Below, piece by piece: positions 25,116 through 32,969 of a stretch of DNA of 64,000 nucleotides (positions are counted from its first letter, which is position 1; each line of letters starts with the position of its first letter). The stretch is from Candidatus Omnitrophica bacterium UBA6210 (GTDB lineage: Bacteria > Omnitrophota > Gorgyraeia > Velamenicoccales > Velamenicoccaceae). A program made the position numbers and the translations under genes. The DNA is taken from positions 124,001-188,000 of the forward strand of contig DISM01000004.1 in NCBI GenBank assembly GCA_002421805.1. The letters are read 5' to 3'. Below the pieces are notes generated by a model, which searched no databases, had not been told where the DNA came from, and saw only the letters and a list, made by a program, of their open reading frames with translations.

Positions 25116-25454
25116 TTAAACAGCGCCATCACCCGTTTCCTTGGTGCGGATCCTCAAAACGTCGTCTACCGAAGACACAAATATCTTGCCGTCTCCTATC
25201 TCGCCCGTCTTGGCCGCCCTGGCGATGACTTCCACGAACTTCACCGCGTCGCCATCGCGCACCACCGTCTCAATCTTGATCTTCGGCAAGAGGTCTACCT
25301 TGAATTCCCTGCCTCGAAATTGTTCCGTCAGCCCCTTCTGGCGGCCATGGCCTTCGATGCGCGTCACCATCAAACCCGGCGCGCCGGCGGTTTTTAAAGC
25401 CTCCACGACCTCTTCCAGTTTTTCCACACGGATCACTGCTTCAATTTTCTTCAT
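25116..25454 (-). CDS. glnK: P-II family nitrogen regulatory protein (second copy)
   Basis: The 112-residue P-II protein has HGRQKGLTEQFRGREFKV in the T-loop and AKTGEIGDGKIFV in the B-loop. It is closer to classical GlnB/GlnK than the first copy, but both T-loop tyrosines are phenylalanine (TEQF and REF, the latter at the position of Tyr51), so uridylylation cannot occur there. It lies 66 bp after the second amtB, behind a GC-rich hairpin, and probably regulates that channel. Two amtB and two P-II genes with different T-loops suggest separate partner specificities. Confidence 0.93.
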   Translation of the reverse strand: MKKIEAVIRVEKLEEVVEALKTAGAPGLMVTRIEGHGRQKGLTEQFRGREFKVDLLPKIKIETVVRDGDAVKFVEVIARAAKTGEIGDGKIFVSSVDDVLRIRTKETGDGAV

Positions 25455-25480
25455 AGCAACACCTCTTTTAAAAGATGGCC

Positions 25481-25507
25481 GGCGACGCGCCGTTCTGGCG
25501 CGCCGCC
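25481..25507 (-). other. GC-rich hairpin between amtB copy 2 and P-II copy 2
   Basis: Arms GGCGACGCGCC and GGCGCGCCGCC (plus strand) pair with one mismatch around a 5-base loop. There is no T run, so it is not an intrinsic terminator. It may stabilise or process the intercistronic mRNA and so set the ratio of channel to regulator. Confidence 0.5.
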
Positions 25508-25520
25508 GCCCGATCCCTGA

Positions 25521-26897
25521 TTATTGATTGAGTGTGACGAAATTCGGATATGCAGGCGTTCCGTGCTCAGGGATGTCCAACCCCTTGATCTCCTCGACCG
25601 GAGAAACACGGATACCAAAAAGCTTATCCATGATCTTAAACGTCAGGAATCCTAAACCAAACGCCCAAAGAACGCAGACGCCGGCTCCGATGGCCTGAGC
25701 GATCAACTGGCCAAAGCCGCCGCCGTAAAAAAGCCCCTTGACGAACGGCTCCGTCGTGACGCCCAAACCATAGGTCCCGTCGGCAAAAAGGCCAACGCTC
25801 AACAACCCCCAGACGCCGTTAAGCCCATGGACGCTCACCGCACCCACAGGGTCATCGATACCGCGCGCCTCCCAGAAATACACGCCCATAACGACCAGGA
25901 ACCCGGCCACGATGCCGATCACGACAGCCGCCCACGCCTCAACCCATGCGCATGGTGCTGTGACCGCAACCAACCCCGCTAAACAACCGTTAAGCATCAT
26001 GCCCACGTCCCATTTCTTCGTGCGGGCAAAAACAAGAAGCAGCGCTGTCGCAGCCCCGCCCGCCGCGGCCAGGTTCGTATTGACGGCGATAACGGCGATA
26101 CGCAGCTGATGCGCCGAAAACGTGGAACCAGGATTAAAACCGAACCAGCCGAACCAAAGAATAAAGGTCCCCAGGGCCGCCAGTGTAATGCTATGGCCCG
26201 GGATCGCTTTGGGTTTGCCGTCTTTGCCAAACTTGCCGAACCTGGGCCCCAGGATCATGGCGCCCGCCAAGCCGACAAAGCCGCCGATCGTATGGACAAC
26301 CCCCGAACCTGCAAAATCAACATGGCCTACGCCGAAAGGTAACTTCGAAAGCCAGCCGCCTCCCCACACCCAATGGCCATACAACGGGTAAATCAAGGCG
26401 CTCACGACAAGGCTATAGATAAAATACGCATTGAACTTCAAGCGTTCCGCCACGGCCCCTGAGACGATCGTCGCAGCCGTTCCGGCAAACACCAGTTGCC
26501 AGAAAAAGACGAGATAGCGTCCGACATCGTAATTCTCCCCGTGCAAAAACCAGCCGGTCGTCCCCACAATTCCGTGATAATCCTGCCCCATCATCAACGC
26601 AAAGCCGACGGCCATAAAACACAGAGACGCCACGACAAAATCGATGGTATTCTTGGCCATGAGATTTGTCGCATTCTTGACCCGGCAGAAACCTGTTTCC
26701 ACCATCGCAAAACCGGCCTGCATAAAAAAGACAAGAAAACCGCATATAAGCACCCATACATAATCGACGGGGGCCGTCGGTGTTGCGGCCAGCGTCGCGG
26801 CCCCGCTCGGATCCGCCGCCCAGGCAACAGACGCAAACCCCAACGTTGCCACCGCCAGCCCAATACTGTTTCGGACCATCTTCCATAAATTTTTCAT
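25521..26897 (-). CDS. amtB: ammonium transporter (Amt/MEP/Rh family), second copy
   Basis: Ammonium channel of about 458 residues with a cleavable signal peptide ending near SVAWAADPSG, as in E. coli AmtB, then eleven spans. The pore histidines lie in AGSGVVHTIGG and VSVHGLNGVWG. The start at 26897 has GGAGAGG upstream. It follows the TorF porin gene by 59 bp. Ammonium is therefore provided with an outer membrane route, an inner membrane channel and a P-II regulator in one operon. Confidence 0.95.
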   Translation of the reverse strand: MKNLWKMVRNSIGLAVATLGFASVAWAADPSGAATLAATPTAPVDYVWVLICGFLVFFMQAGFAMVETGFCRVKNATNLMAKNTIDFVVASLCFMAVGFALMMGQDYHGIVGTTGWFLHGENYDVGRYLVFFWQLVFAGTAATIVSGAVAERLKFNAYFIYSLVVSALIYPLYGHWVWGGGWLSKLPFGVGHVDFAGSGVVHTIGGFVGLAGAMILGPRFGKFGKDGKPKAIPGHSITLAALGTFILWFGWFGFNPGSTFSAHQLRIAVIAVNTNLAAAGGAATALLLVFARTKKWDVGMMLNGCLAGLVAVTAPCAWVEAWAAVVIGIVAGFLVVMGVYFWEARGIDDPVGAVSVHGLNGVWGLLSVGLFADGTYGLGVTTEPFVKGLFYGGGFGQLIAQAIGAGVCVLWAFGLGFLTFKIMDKLFGIRVSPVEEIKGLDIPEHGTPAYPNFVTLNQ

Positions 26898-26956
26898 ATG
26901 AACCGCCTCTCCATCCTTCATCATGCCTTCAGAATCAATGTTAAAGCTCGATTTCG

Positions 26957-27736
26957 TTAAAACGTGTACGCCAGGCTGAACCCGCCCCAGAAACGCGACT
27001 TCTGACTGCCGTCGTCAGAAGCCGAAAGATCCGCAAAAGGAATGGTGTAATTCACCTTGGGTTTGAACGACAGCGATTTGGTCAATGGAACCGTCAACCC
27101 CGCGCTCATAGTCGCCTGGCCGCCATCTCCGTTAATAAAAAGGTGGTGGTTATACCCGGTGGTCACGCCCAGATCGAGCGATATCCCGGGATCCTTGATG
27201 ACGACCGTGCTATACGCCAGCGCCAGCTCAAGATAATTCCCGTTGCCGCCGCCGTTTTCCGTAGACCCGTAATCCCGGTAAAACTTCAGGCTTGTAGAAA
27301 CAGGAAGTTGTGTGAACGGAATGGTCGCCGTTCCCACACCCACATAGAATTCCCGGCTGTAGCCGTTCGTCCCGGGAAAATCATAATAGGTATGCCCTAC
27401 GGACACGCTGAACTTGTCAAAACTCTTGGTGTAATCCACGATGAAATCCATCTCATCGGAGTTCACCCCGTCCTCGTTATCCGCATCCCAGTTTGACCAG
27501 AAGCTGAAGGTCAACCCCTTATAGCTCATGTTGAAGGAAGGCTGGACAACGGGATCGCGGTCAAGCGTAAAACCCCTCCAGATATACTTCGAGTAAAAAT
27601 CAACGGCGCCCGAAGCCGTAATGCCAAGTTTGGAGAACAGCCCCTCCCCCTCCTCGGCAAAAACAGCTCTTGCGCAACCCGAAGCGAATAAAAAACATAG
27701 AATAAACCCGAATATCTTATGCATATAACGGCTCAT
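26957..27736 (-). CDS. TorF family putative outer membrane porin
   Basis: The 259-residue protein has a signal peptide with a possible lipobox-like ASGCAR and then an all-beta C-terminal part ending in aromatic Phe (SLAYTF), as outer membrane barrels do. The opening ASGAVDFYSKYIWRGFTLDRDPVVQPS is the signature of the TorF/Gcw_chp family, often found beside ammonium transporter genes. AAGGAGA precedes the start. It is first in the ammonium operon, after a leader of about 320 bases. It probably lets ammonium or small solutes through the outer membrane. Confidence 0.88.
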   Translation of the reverse strand: MSRYMHKIFGFILCFLFASGCARAVFAEEGEGLFSKLGITASGAVDFYSKYIWRGFTLDRDPVVQPSFNMSYKGLTFSFWSNWDADNEDGVNSDEMDFIVDYTKSFDKFSVSVGHTYYDFPGTNGYSREFYVGVGTATIPFTQLPVSTSLKFYRDYGSTENGGGNGNYLELALAYSTVVIKDPGISLDLGVTTGYNHHLFINGDGGQATMSAGLTVPLTKSLSFKPKVNYTIPFADLSASDDGSQKSRFWGGFSLAYTF

Positions 27737-27862
27737 CTTGGGTGTCTCCTTATTGGGTATTCTTTATTTTCTGTCCCGCCCCATCATTAAGAACACAGCC
27801 ATGTGCCCATATGATCCACCCGCCACAAATCGCTGGCGGGTTGTTTTCTCCGGACGAGCCCG

Positions 27863-27908
27863 GAAAAAACAAAAACGTCCAAAAAGACTTCTTGGTCTCT
27901 TTGGACGT
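27863..27908 (-). terminator. second terminator-like hairpin in the ammonium operon leader
   Basis: On the minus strand ACGTCC-AAAGAGAC pairs with GTCTTTTTGGACGT (27908-27875), followed by TTTTTGTTTTTT. It is preceded by GCGGCAATTGAAGCCGC and GCAGGATGGCGACG segments that could form a competing structure. It lies about 130 bases before the TorF start, so it would act as an attenuator. Confidence 0.7.
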
Positions 27909-27993
27909 CGCCATCCTGCGCGGCTTCAATTGCCGCTTTTATTTTGAATACCGCCGAAAGACCCGGCGGATGGCCCACGATTCCAGCGTGGAC

Positions 27994-28027
27994 AAAAAAA
28001 GAGGCATTCTCCGTCGGAGAATGCCTC
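27994..28027 (-). terminator. first terminator-like hairpin in the ammonium operon leader
   Basis: On the minus strand the perfect 12-bp arms GAGGCATTCTCC and GGAGAATGCCTC are followed by seven T. It begins only about 30 bases after the predicted transcription start and would stop almost all transcripts unless prevented. Confidence 0.75.
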
Positions 28028-28064
28028 TTTGCAACTTGACACACACACTGTGCCTTACGAGATA

Positions 28065-28093
28065 ACTATAGCATACAATAAGGGAATGTCAAG
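28065..28093 (-). promoter_or_regulatory. strong sigma70-type promoter of the TorF-amtB-P-II operon
   Basis: TTGACA (28088-28093), exact 17-bp spacer and TATAGT (28065-28070) on the minus strand. The region 27737-28064 between it and TorF (about 320 bases) holds no gene. It contains two terminator-like hairpins and at least three other stems (GCGGC/GCCGC, CCGGGC/GTCCGG, ACCCGCC/GGCGGGT). Confidence 0.78.
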
Positions 28094-28121
28094 AGGTTAA
28101 ACAAAAAATACCGAAAATTTT

Positions 28122-30068
28122 TTACTCAAGCTTCTTTTCCAGTCCCGCAACCTCAGCATCGATCTGGCGGCACCGCAGCTCTATCTCCTTGAGCCGCTGG
28201 CCGTAATCCCTGGCCTTGGCCTGGTTGGCATATGTCCGCGGGTCGGACAGGGCGCGCGCCTTGGCATAACTCTCCAGCTCAAGCTCCTGCTTCTCTTTCT
28301 TAAGCTTCTGTATCTCGTTACCGACAGACATGTTATGCGCTTTACGCCTGCGCTCTTCTTCTTTCTTCTGCTTCTCCTCCTGCCGGGCCCTGTCGCGCTC
28401 CATCTGCAGGCGCGCCTTCTCTTCTCCCTGTTTCGGCTTCTTGGGCTTAAGGTCCGTCAGGCCCTGGTCGCGCTTTTCCAGATAATAATCGAAATCGCCA
28501 AAGAATTTGCGCACCATCGCACCCTTTCCGTCCTCGGGGGCCGAGGCGGAAACCTCATAAACGACATTGGCCACAGACCTGACGAAATGGATGTCGTGGC
28601 TGATGAATACCAATGTCCCTTCGTAATGCTCAAGAGCCCGAATAAGCGCATCCACGGCATCAACATCCAAATGCGTCGTCGGTTCATCCAGAAACAGGCA
28701 GTTGGGCGGATGGATGAGAAATTTTGCCAGATTCAGGCGGCTCTTTTCTCCGCCTGACAAAACGCTCACCCTCTTATCCACGTCCTCGCCTGAAAAAAGG
28801 AACGCCCCCAGGATCGTACGAAGCGCCTCCTGGGACATGGTGCCGGGCGCGGCGTTATACGCTTCCTCAAGCACGGTGTTCTCGGGATTAAGGGTGTCCA
28901 GCCGCGTCTGCGAAAAATAGCCTATATCGACGTTATGGCCGACCTGGCGGTTTCCTGCATCAAAAGGGATGACTCCGGCCAGTATCTTTAAAAGCGTCGA
29001 TTTGCCGGCGCCGTTCTCCCCGGCCAGCACGGCCTTCTCTCCGCGCTCGATCTCAAAATCAAGGCCCTGATAAACGCGGATTTCTCCATAAGACTTGGCG
29101 ATATTCTCCAGCTTGACCACGCGATGGCCGCTCGGCCGGGTGCGGGGAAAATGGAACGTGCGAATGCTCTCGCGCATATCCGGCGGCAGATGGATCTCTT
29201 CCATGCGCTCGATCGTCTTGCGTTTGTTGCGGACAGCGGCCGCCTTATTCGGCTGGGCATGGAAACGCGCGATAAACTGGTCCAACTGCTTGCGCTTCTT
29301 CTCCTGCTGTTCAAAACGCCTCTCCAGGGTCAGGCGCTGCTCTTCGCGCAGTTGTTCGTAGTGTTCGTAACTTCCCGTGACTTTTGCGATCTGGCCATGT
29401 TCAAGGACAAGCGTCTCATTCGTCACTTCCCTCAAAAACGACTTGTCGTGCGAGATCATCAGGAATGTCCCGCCGTAGCCGGCGAGATAGCTTTTCAGCC
29501 ACAGGGCCGCGTTCAGGTCCAGGTAGTTGGTCGGCTCGTCCAGGAGCAGGATATCGTAAGGCAGGACAAGGAGCTTGGCCAACAGCACGCGCATCTGCCA
29601 GCCGCCGCTCATCTGCGTGATCGGCCTGTTAAAATCCCTCTCTCTGAATCCAAGCCCCATGAGCACTTTTTCAGCCTTGTGCTCCAATTCAAAATATCCC
29701 AGGATGTCGAGCTCGTGGAGGATCTCTCCGTAGCGGAAAGATGCGGCCTGGTCCGCACGCTCCAGGCCTTCTTTTTCCTTCAGCAACTCCAGGATCCCCT
29801 CGTCGCCGCGCGTCAACTCATCCAGGACCGTGTGCTCGGAATGAAAACTCGACTCCTGCGGCAGGTATCCTATGCGGACGCCTTTCTGTGTCTGGATCGT
29901 TCCTGCAGACGGCTCCGCATCGCCCAGAAGCAGATGAAAAAAAGTGCTCTTGCCGGCGCCGTTGGGGCCGACCATGCCGATTTTCTCGCCGCGGTTGATA
30001 TTAAGCGAGATGCCTTCGAAAAGGGTCTTCTTGCCGTACGTTTTGGAAAGATTATTAATGAAGATCAC
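28122..30068 (-). CDS. ABC-F family ATPase (Uup/EttA-like)
   Basis: The 648-residue soluble protein has two ABC domains: GPNGAGKST, MSGGWQMRV and ILLLDEPTNYLD, then GENGAGKST, LSGGEKSRL and LFLDEPTTHLD. An inter-domain linker and a C-terminal coiled coil (rich in Lys and Glu) of the Uup type are present, and there is no membrane domain. ABC-F proteins act on the ribosome, rescuing or tuning translation, and some give antibiotic protection. It starts 8 bp after htpX and shares its promoter and long repeat-bearing leader. Confidence 0.94.
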   Translation of the reverse strand: MIFINNLSKTYGKKTLFEGISLNINRGEKIGMVGPNGAGKSTFFHLLLGDAEPSAGTIQTQKGVRIGYLPQESSFHSEHTVLDELTRGDEGILELLKEKEGLERADQAASFRYGEILHELDILGYFELEHKAEKVLMGLGFRERDFNRPITQMSGGWQMRVLLAKLLVLPYDILLLDEPTNYLDLNAALWLKSYLAGYGGTFLMISHDKSFLREVTNETLVLEHGQIAKVTGSYEHYEQLREEQRLTLERRFEQQEKKRKQLDQFIARFHAQPNKAAAVRNKRKTIERMEEIHLPPDMRESIRTFHFPRTRPSGHRVVKLENIAKSYGEIRVYQGLDFEIERGEKAVLAGENGAGKSTLLKILAGVIPFDAGNRQVGHNVDIGYFSQTRLDTLNPENTVLEEAYNAAPGTMSQEALRTILGAFLFSGEDVDKRVSVLSGGEKSRLNLAKFLIHPPNCLFLDEPTTHLDVDAVDALIRALEHYEGTLVFISHDIHFVRSVANVVYEVSASAPEDGKGAMVRKFFGDFDYYLEKRDQGLTDLKPKKPKQGEEKARLQMERDRARQEEKQKKEEERRRKAHNMSVGNEIQKLKKEKQELELESYAKARALSDPRTYANQAKARDYGQRLKEIELRCRQIDAEVAGLEKKLE

Positions 30069-30076
30069 GGGATATC

Positions 30077-31045
30077 CTACATATTCCTATAACCTGACAG
30101 CGCTTTGATCCGTTTGAGCATGTTGGGATGGGTGCTCATAAGCTCCATGAGCTTGTCGCCTGCCGTCAGCCGGACCGCTTTTCTGCAGATGGCGTCCAAT
30201 TCGTCTGTGTCGATCGTGCCTGAATGGTCTACGTCTATCTGGCGAAGCTCGCTGATCTCTCTTGTCGCTCGCGATGGGTCGTTCAGGAAAAAGGCCTTCA
30301 GGCCCTCGACATCCCTCACCGTCTCTTTATCCATACGGGCGGAACCATAGACCAGTTTATACAGAGCGCTGGCGAGCCTCTCGGGAGGGTTCCCCAGGGC
30401 CACGGACCCTTTGTCCGCAAAATACTCACGGATACGCGATGCGTAAAGGACGAGAAGGTTCGTCACAAAATAAAATAACAGGGCTGCCAGGCCTATCAGG
30501 GCCGTATTGACGCCCGAATTATCCCGGCGTCGGCCGCCGCCCCAAAAAAGAAAATACCATGCGATGCGATACAACACCATCGGGATGACCGACAAGACCG
30601 TGATCGTCAGGACATCGCGGTTCTTGACGTGGCTTAACTCGTGGCCTAAAACCGCGCGCAGCTCTTCTTCGTTGAGCAGCCTCAAAATGCCATCTGTGAC
30701 GCACACGCGGCTGTCCGACATCCACCGACCAAAAGCAAAAGCATTCGGCAACCCTACGTGCGCGATCCCTATCTTTGGCTTGGGGATACCTGCCCGGCGC
30801 GCCAGGTCTTCTACCATCTGATGAAGGGCCGGATATCTGTTTTTATCCACGTATTCAATGCGCATGGACCATTCCACCAGTTTCGGCCCCACCATATACT
30901 GGATCGCCATAAGCACCAAAGCGATCGCCGCATAGAAATAGAAATTATCCATCCCCATGCTCGTGCCGATGATGGTCACGATCATATAGACGATGCCGAA
31001 AAGAACGGCCAGCAAAAGATACATTCTTAATTTCAGTGAAACCAT
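30077..31045 (-). CDS. htpX: HtpX-like membrane zinc metalloprotease (M48) with an EF-hand-like loop
   Basis: The 322-residue protein has N-terminal TM helices, the zinc motif HELSH (135-139) and the third ligand Glu in SRIREYFAD (about 207), so catalysis is expected in inner membrane protein quality control. Unlike E. coli HtpX, the region after the catalytic core contains DVDHSGTIDTDE (271-282), a canonical EF-hand loop with ligands at positions 1, 3, 5, 9 and 12. Its ribosome-binding site AAGGAGG is the end of the structured repeat (31051-31057). It is driven by a divergent promoter shared with the hemerythrin operon. Confidence 0.92.
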   Translation of the reverse strand: MVSLKLRMYLLLAVLFGIVYMIVTIIGTSMGMDNFYFYAAIALVLMAIQYMVGPKLVEWSMRIEYVDKNRYPALHQMVEDLARRAGIPKPKIGIAHVGLPNAFAFGRWMSDSRVCVTDGILRLLNEEELRAVLGHELSHVKNRDVLTITVLSVIPMVLYRIAWYFLFWGGGRRRDNSGVNTALIGLAALLFYFVTNLLVLYASRIREYFADKGSVALGNPPERLASALYKLVYGSARMDKETVRDVEGLKAFFLNDPSRATREISELRQIDVDHSGTIDTDELDAICRKAVRLTAGDKLMELMSTHPNMLKRIKALSGYRNM

Positions 31046-31050
31046 AAAAA

Positions 31051-31590
31051 CCTCCTTAATTTTGCCTATACCGAGGTTTCTTTCCTTACAAAATTAACCC
31101 CGAAGCTCACGAAGAAAATTTATGCCGGATGGCCGTCCTGGCGAAGCCGACGGCCTACCCTGGCAATAAATTTTCGAGTGTTTGAGCAAGGGGTGAAACG
31201 CTTATTCCTTAATTCCGCCTCTGGCGGAATTAGACCCTTCGCTTATTTGGTATTGCGAAGGTCTACCCCCTTGTGGGGTTAACTCCGCAGCGTAGCTAAA
31301 CAATTTCTGGATACCCCCCTCGGCTCTGACGAGGCTGGATGTAGACAGAAATTTTTAGCTGCTCACGCGAGGAGTAACGTTTATTTCCTTAATTTTGCCT
31401 ATAGCGGGGTATTTTCCTCACAAAATTAACTCTGCGTTTACGCAGAAAATTTATGCCGGATGGCCGTCCTGGCGAAGCCGACGGCCTACCCTGGCAGAAA
31501 TTTTCAAGCGCCCAAGCGCAGAGCCAATGTTTATTCCTTAATCCCGCCTCCGGTGAAATCAGGCCCTCCGCGATGTGGAAAATTAAGGCC
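31051..31590 (-). repeat. structured intercistronic repeat, locus 3 (largest array) in the htpX leader
   Basis: The gene-free 31046-31729 stretch holds, from htpX outward, four full or short units and one decayed unit. Unit a (31051-31194) is closed by ACCCC/GGGGT. The short unit (about 31206-31260) has TTAATTCCGCC/GGCGGAATTA and AGACC-TTCGC/GCGAAGGTCT arms. Unit d (31282-31375) is nearly identical to the amtB-proximal unit, closed by ACTCC/GGAGT. Unit e (31384-31523) is closed by CTCTGCG/CGCAGAG. The decayed unit reaches 31590. All are in the same orientation, and the innermost end provides AAGGAGG for htpX. Confidence 0.87.
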
Positions 31591-31627
31591 GGTGACAATA
31601 CGACCAGGCGACAAGCATTGGGCTTCT

Positions 31628-31655
31628 ATTATACCATCCACCTTTATATTGACAA
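31628..31655 (-). promoter_or_regulatory. promoter of the htpX-ABC-F operon
   Basis: On the minus strand TTGTCA (31650-31655), a 16-bp spacer and a perfect extended -10 TGG-TATAAT (31628-31633). Its -35 overlaps the -35 of the plus-strand hemerythrin promoter. The resulting leader is about 580 bases and consists mostly of the repeat array. Confidence 0.72.
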
Positions 31656-31677
31656 TCCCCCCGCCCATGGCTAATAT
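31649..31677 (+). promoter_or_regulatory. promoter of the hemerythrin-DedA operon
   Basis: TTGACA (31649-31654), 17-bp spacer, TAATAT (31672-31677). Just after it, GAGAGCGT/ACGCTCTC (31678-31703) forms a perfect 8-bp inverted repeat across the expected start of transcription, either an operator or a 5' hairpin. Confidence 0.75.
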
Positions 31678-31729
31678 GAGAGCGTGATTTTTTCAACGCT
31701 CTCAATAGTTGCCGGAGGAATGAATAAGT

Positions 31730-32269
31730 ATGCTGCCTGCAGGCCCTCTGATGAAAGAACACAGGCTGATCGATAAAATGATCGGCATCCTGAAATCAAG
31801 CCTTGGAGAGATCGAGGCGAAAAAGACATTTAATCCGTCTTTTATCGAAAAGACCGTCGATTTTTTCAGGACTTACGCGGACAGGACCCATCATGGCAAG
31901 GAAGAAAACATTCTTTTCAAGGCCCTGGCCGAAAAGAAGCTGAAGGCAGAGCACAGGGCGATCTTAGACGAGCTCATCAGGGAACATATCTTCGCGCGCG
32001 AAAAAGTCAAGGGCCTCCAGGAAGCGGCCCAAAGATTTTCAAAACAAACGGGCGCCCTCAAAGACGTCACCGATAATATCCGGGTTTTGACGGCGTTTTA
32101 CCCGGCCCACATTCAGAAAGAAGACAAGCGGTTCTTTCTGCCCGTCATGGATTATTTCTCCGATGCGGAAAAAAACAAGATGCTTGAAGACTTCGAGGAA
32201 TTCGACCGCAACATGATCCACGAAAAATATGCGCAGGTCGTCAAAAACTTCCCGGAAGCCACCTCATGA
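31730..32269 (+). CDS. hemerythrin-like HHE-domain protein
   Basis: The 179-residue all-helical protein has the hemerythrin cation-binding pattern: an N-terminal His in MKEHRLIDKM, HHGKEENILF, two later EH pairs (EHRAIL, EHIFAREK) and AHIQKEDKRFF. These residues can bind a diiron centre that senses or stores oxygen or handles nitric oxide and iron. GGAGG lies 11 bp upstream. It overlaps the DedA gene by 4 bp (ATGA). In a hydrogenase-bearing anaerobe an oxygen or NO defence role is likely. Confidence 0.9.
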   Translation: MLPAGPLMKEHRLIDKMIGILKSSLGEIEAKKTFNPSFIEKTVDFFRTYADRTHHGKEENILFKALAEKKLKAEHRAILDELIREHIFAREKVKGLQEAAQRFSKQTGALKDVTDNIRVLTAFYPAHIQKEDKRFFLPVMDYFSDAEKNKMLEDFEEFDRNMIHEKYAQVVKNFPEATS

Positions 32270-32901
32270 CCAAAAATACCACCGCATCTTTTGTTTCAGC
32301 TCTGAATCCCCTCGCATGGATCCGCAAATCCTATGACTGGACCGTGCACTGGGCCCGCACCCCAAAGGCGCCTGTCGCTCTTTTCGGCATCGCTTTTATG
32401 GAAAGCTCCTTTTTCCCTGTCCCGCCGGACGTCCTGTTGATCGCCATGGTCGTGGCCGACCGCAAGAAGTGGCTGCGGGACGCCTTGATATGCACCGTGG
32501 GATCAGTATGCGGGGCGTTCCTGGGGTATTTTATCGGCTGGGGGCTTTATGAAACCGTCGGCAAATGGATCGTTGCGACCTATCATCTGGACTCCGCCGT
32601 CGATTTCATCGGTGTCCAATTCAACAAGAATGCATTTCTGGCCATCTTCGCCGCGGCATTCACGCCCATTCCCTACAAGGCCTTCACGATCTCCGCAGGC
32701 CTCTTTCGTATCCCTCTCTTGACGCTTATCTCTGCTTCGATCCTGGGCCGGGCCGGCAGGTTTTTTGTGGTGGCGGCCGCGTTGCGCATCTTCGGCAAAA
32801 AAATAGCCGACTCCATCGAAAAATACTTCAACATCTTCTCTATTATCTTCATCCTCCTCGTCATCGCCGGCATCGTGGCCATCAAATACGGGTCCCGCTG
32901 A
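32266..32901 (+). CDS. DedA/YqaA-like membrane protein
   Basis: The 211-residue protein has about five hydrophobic segments and the SNARE-associated/DedA pattern: FGIAFMESSFFPVPPDVLLIAMV near the N-terminus, then FAAAFTPIPYKAFTISAGLF. This is the YqaA-like branch. DedA proteins are proton-dependent membrane proteins linked to lipid flipping and envelope stress. Translational coupling to the hemerythrin suggests joint expression. A strong hairpin follows the stop codon. Confidence 0.88.
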   Translation: MTKNTTASFVSALNPLAWIRKSYDWTVHWARTPKAPVALFGIAFMESSFFPVPPDVLLIAMVVADRKKWLRDALICTVGSVCGAFLGYFIGWGLYETVGKWIVATYHLDSAVDFIGVQFNKNAFLAIFAAAFTPIPYKAFTISAGLFRIPLLTLISASILGRAGRFFVVAAALRIFGKKIADSIEKYFNIFSIIFILLVIAGIVAIKYGSR

Positions 32902-32905
32902 TCCC

Positions 32906-32951
32906 CCAAGCATAAAGGGCCGCCATGTGACCGGCGGCCCTTTATGCTTGG
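32906..32951. terminator. long perfect hairpin between convergent DedA and superoxide reductase genes
   Basis: The 19-bp arms CCAAGCATAAAGGGCCGCC (32906-32924) and its exact complement (32933-32951) surround an 8-base loop. It lies between two converging genes and would work on both strands, though the T runs are poor. Bidirectional terminator or mRNA 3' stabiliser is the best reading. Confidence 0.7.
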
Positions 32952-32969
32952 CACCAAAAACAATCCCAC

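Noticed and set aside
27737..28058. glnA-type glutamine riboswitch in the ammonium leader
   Set aside because: The conserved core of that class as I remember it is not present; only terminator-like hairpins are certain.
31389..31598. Minus-strand frame of 69 codons in repeat locus 3
   Set aside because: It lies wholly in the structured repeat array and has no ribosome-binding site of its own.
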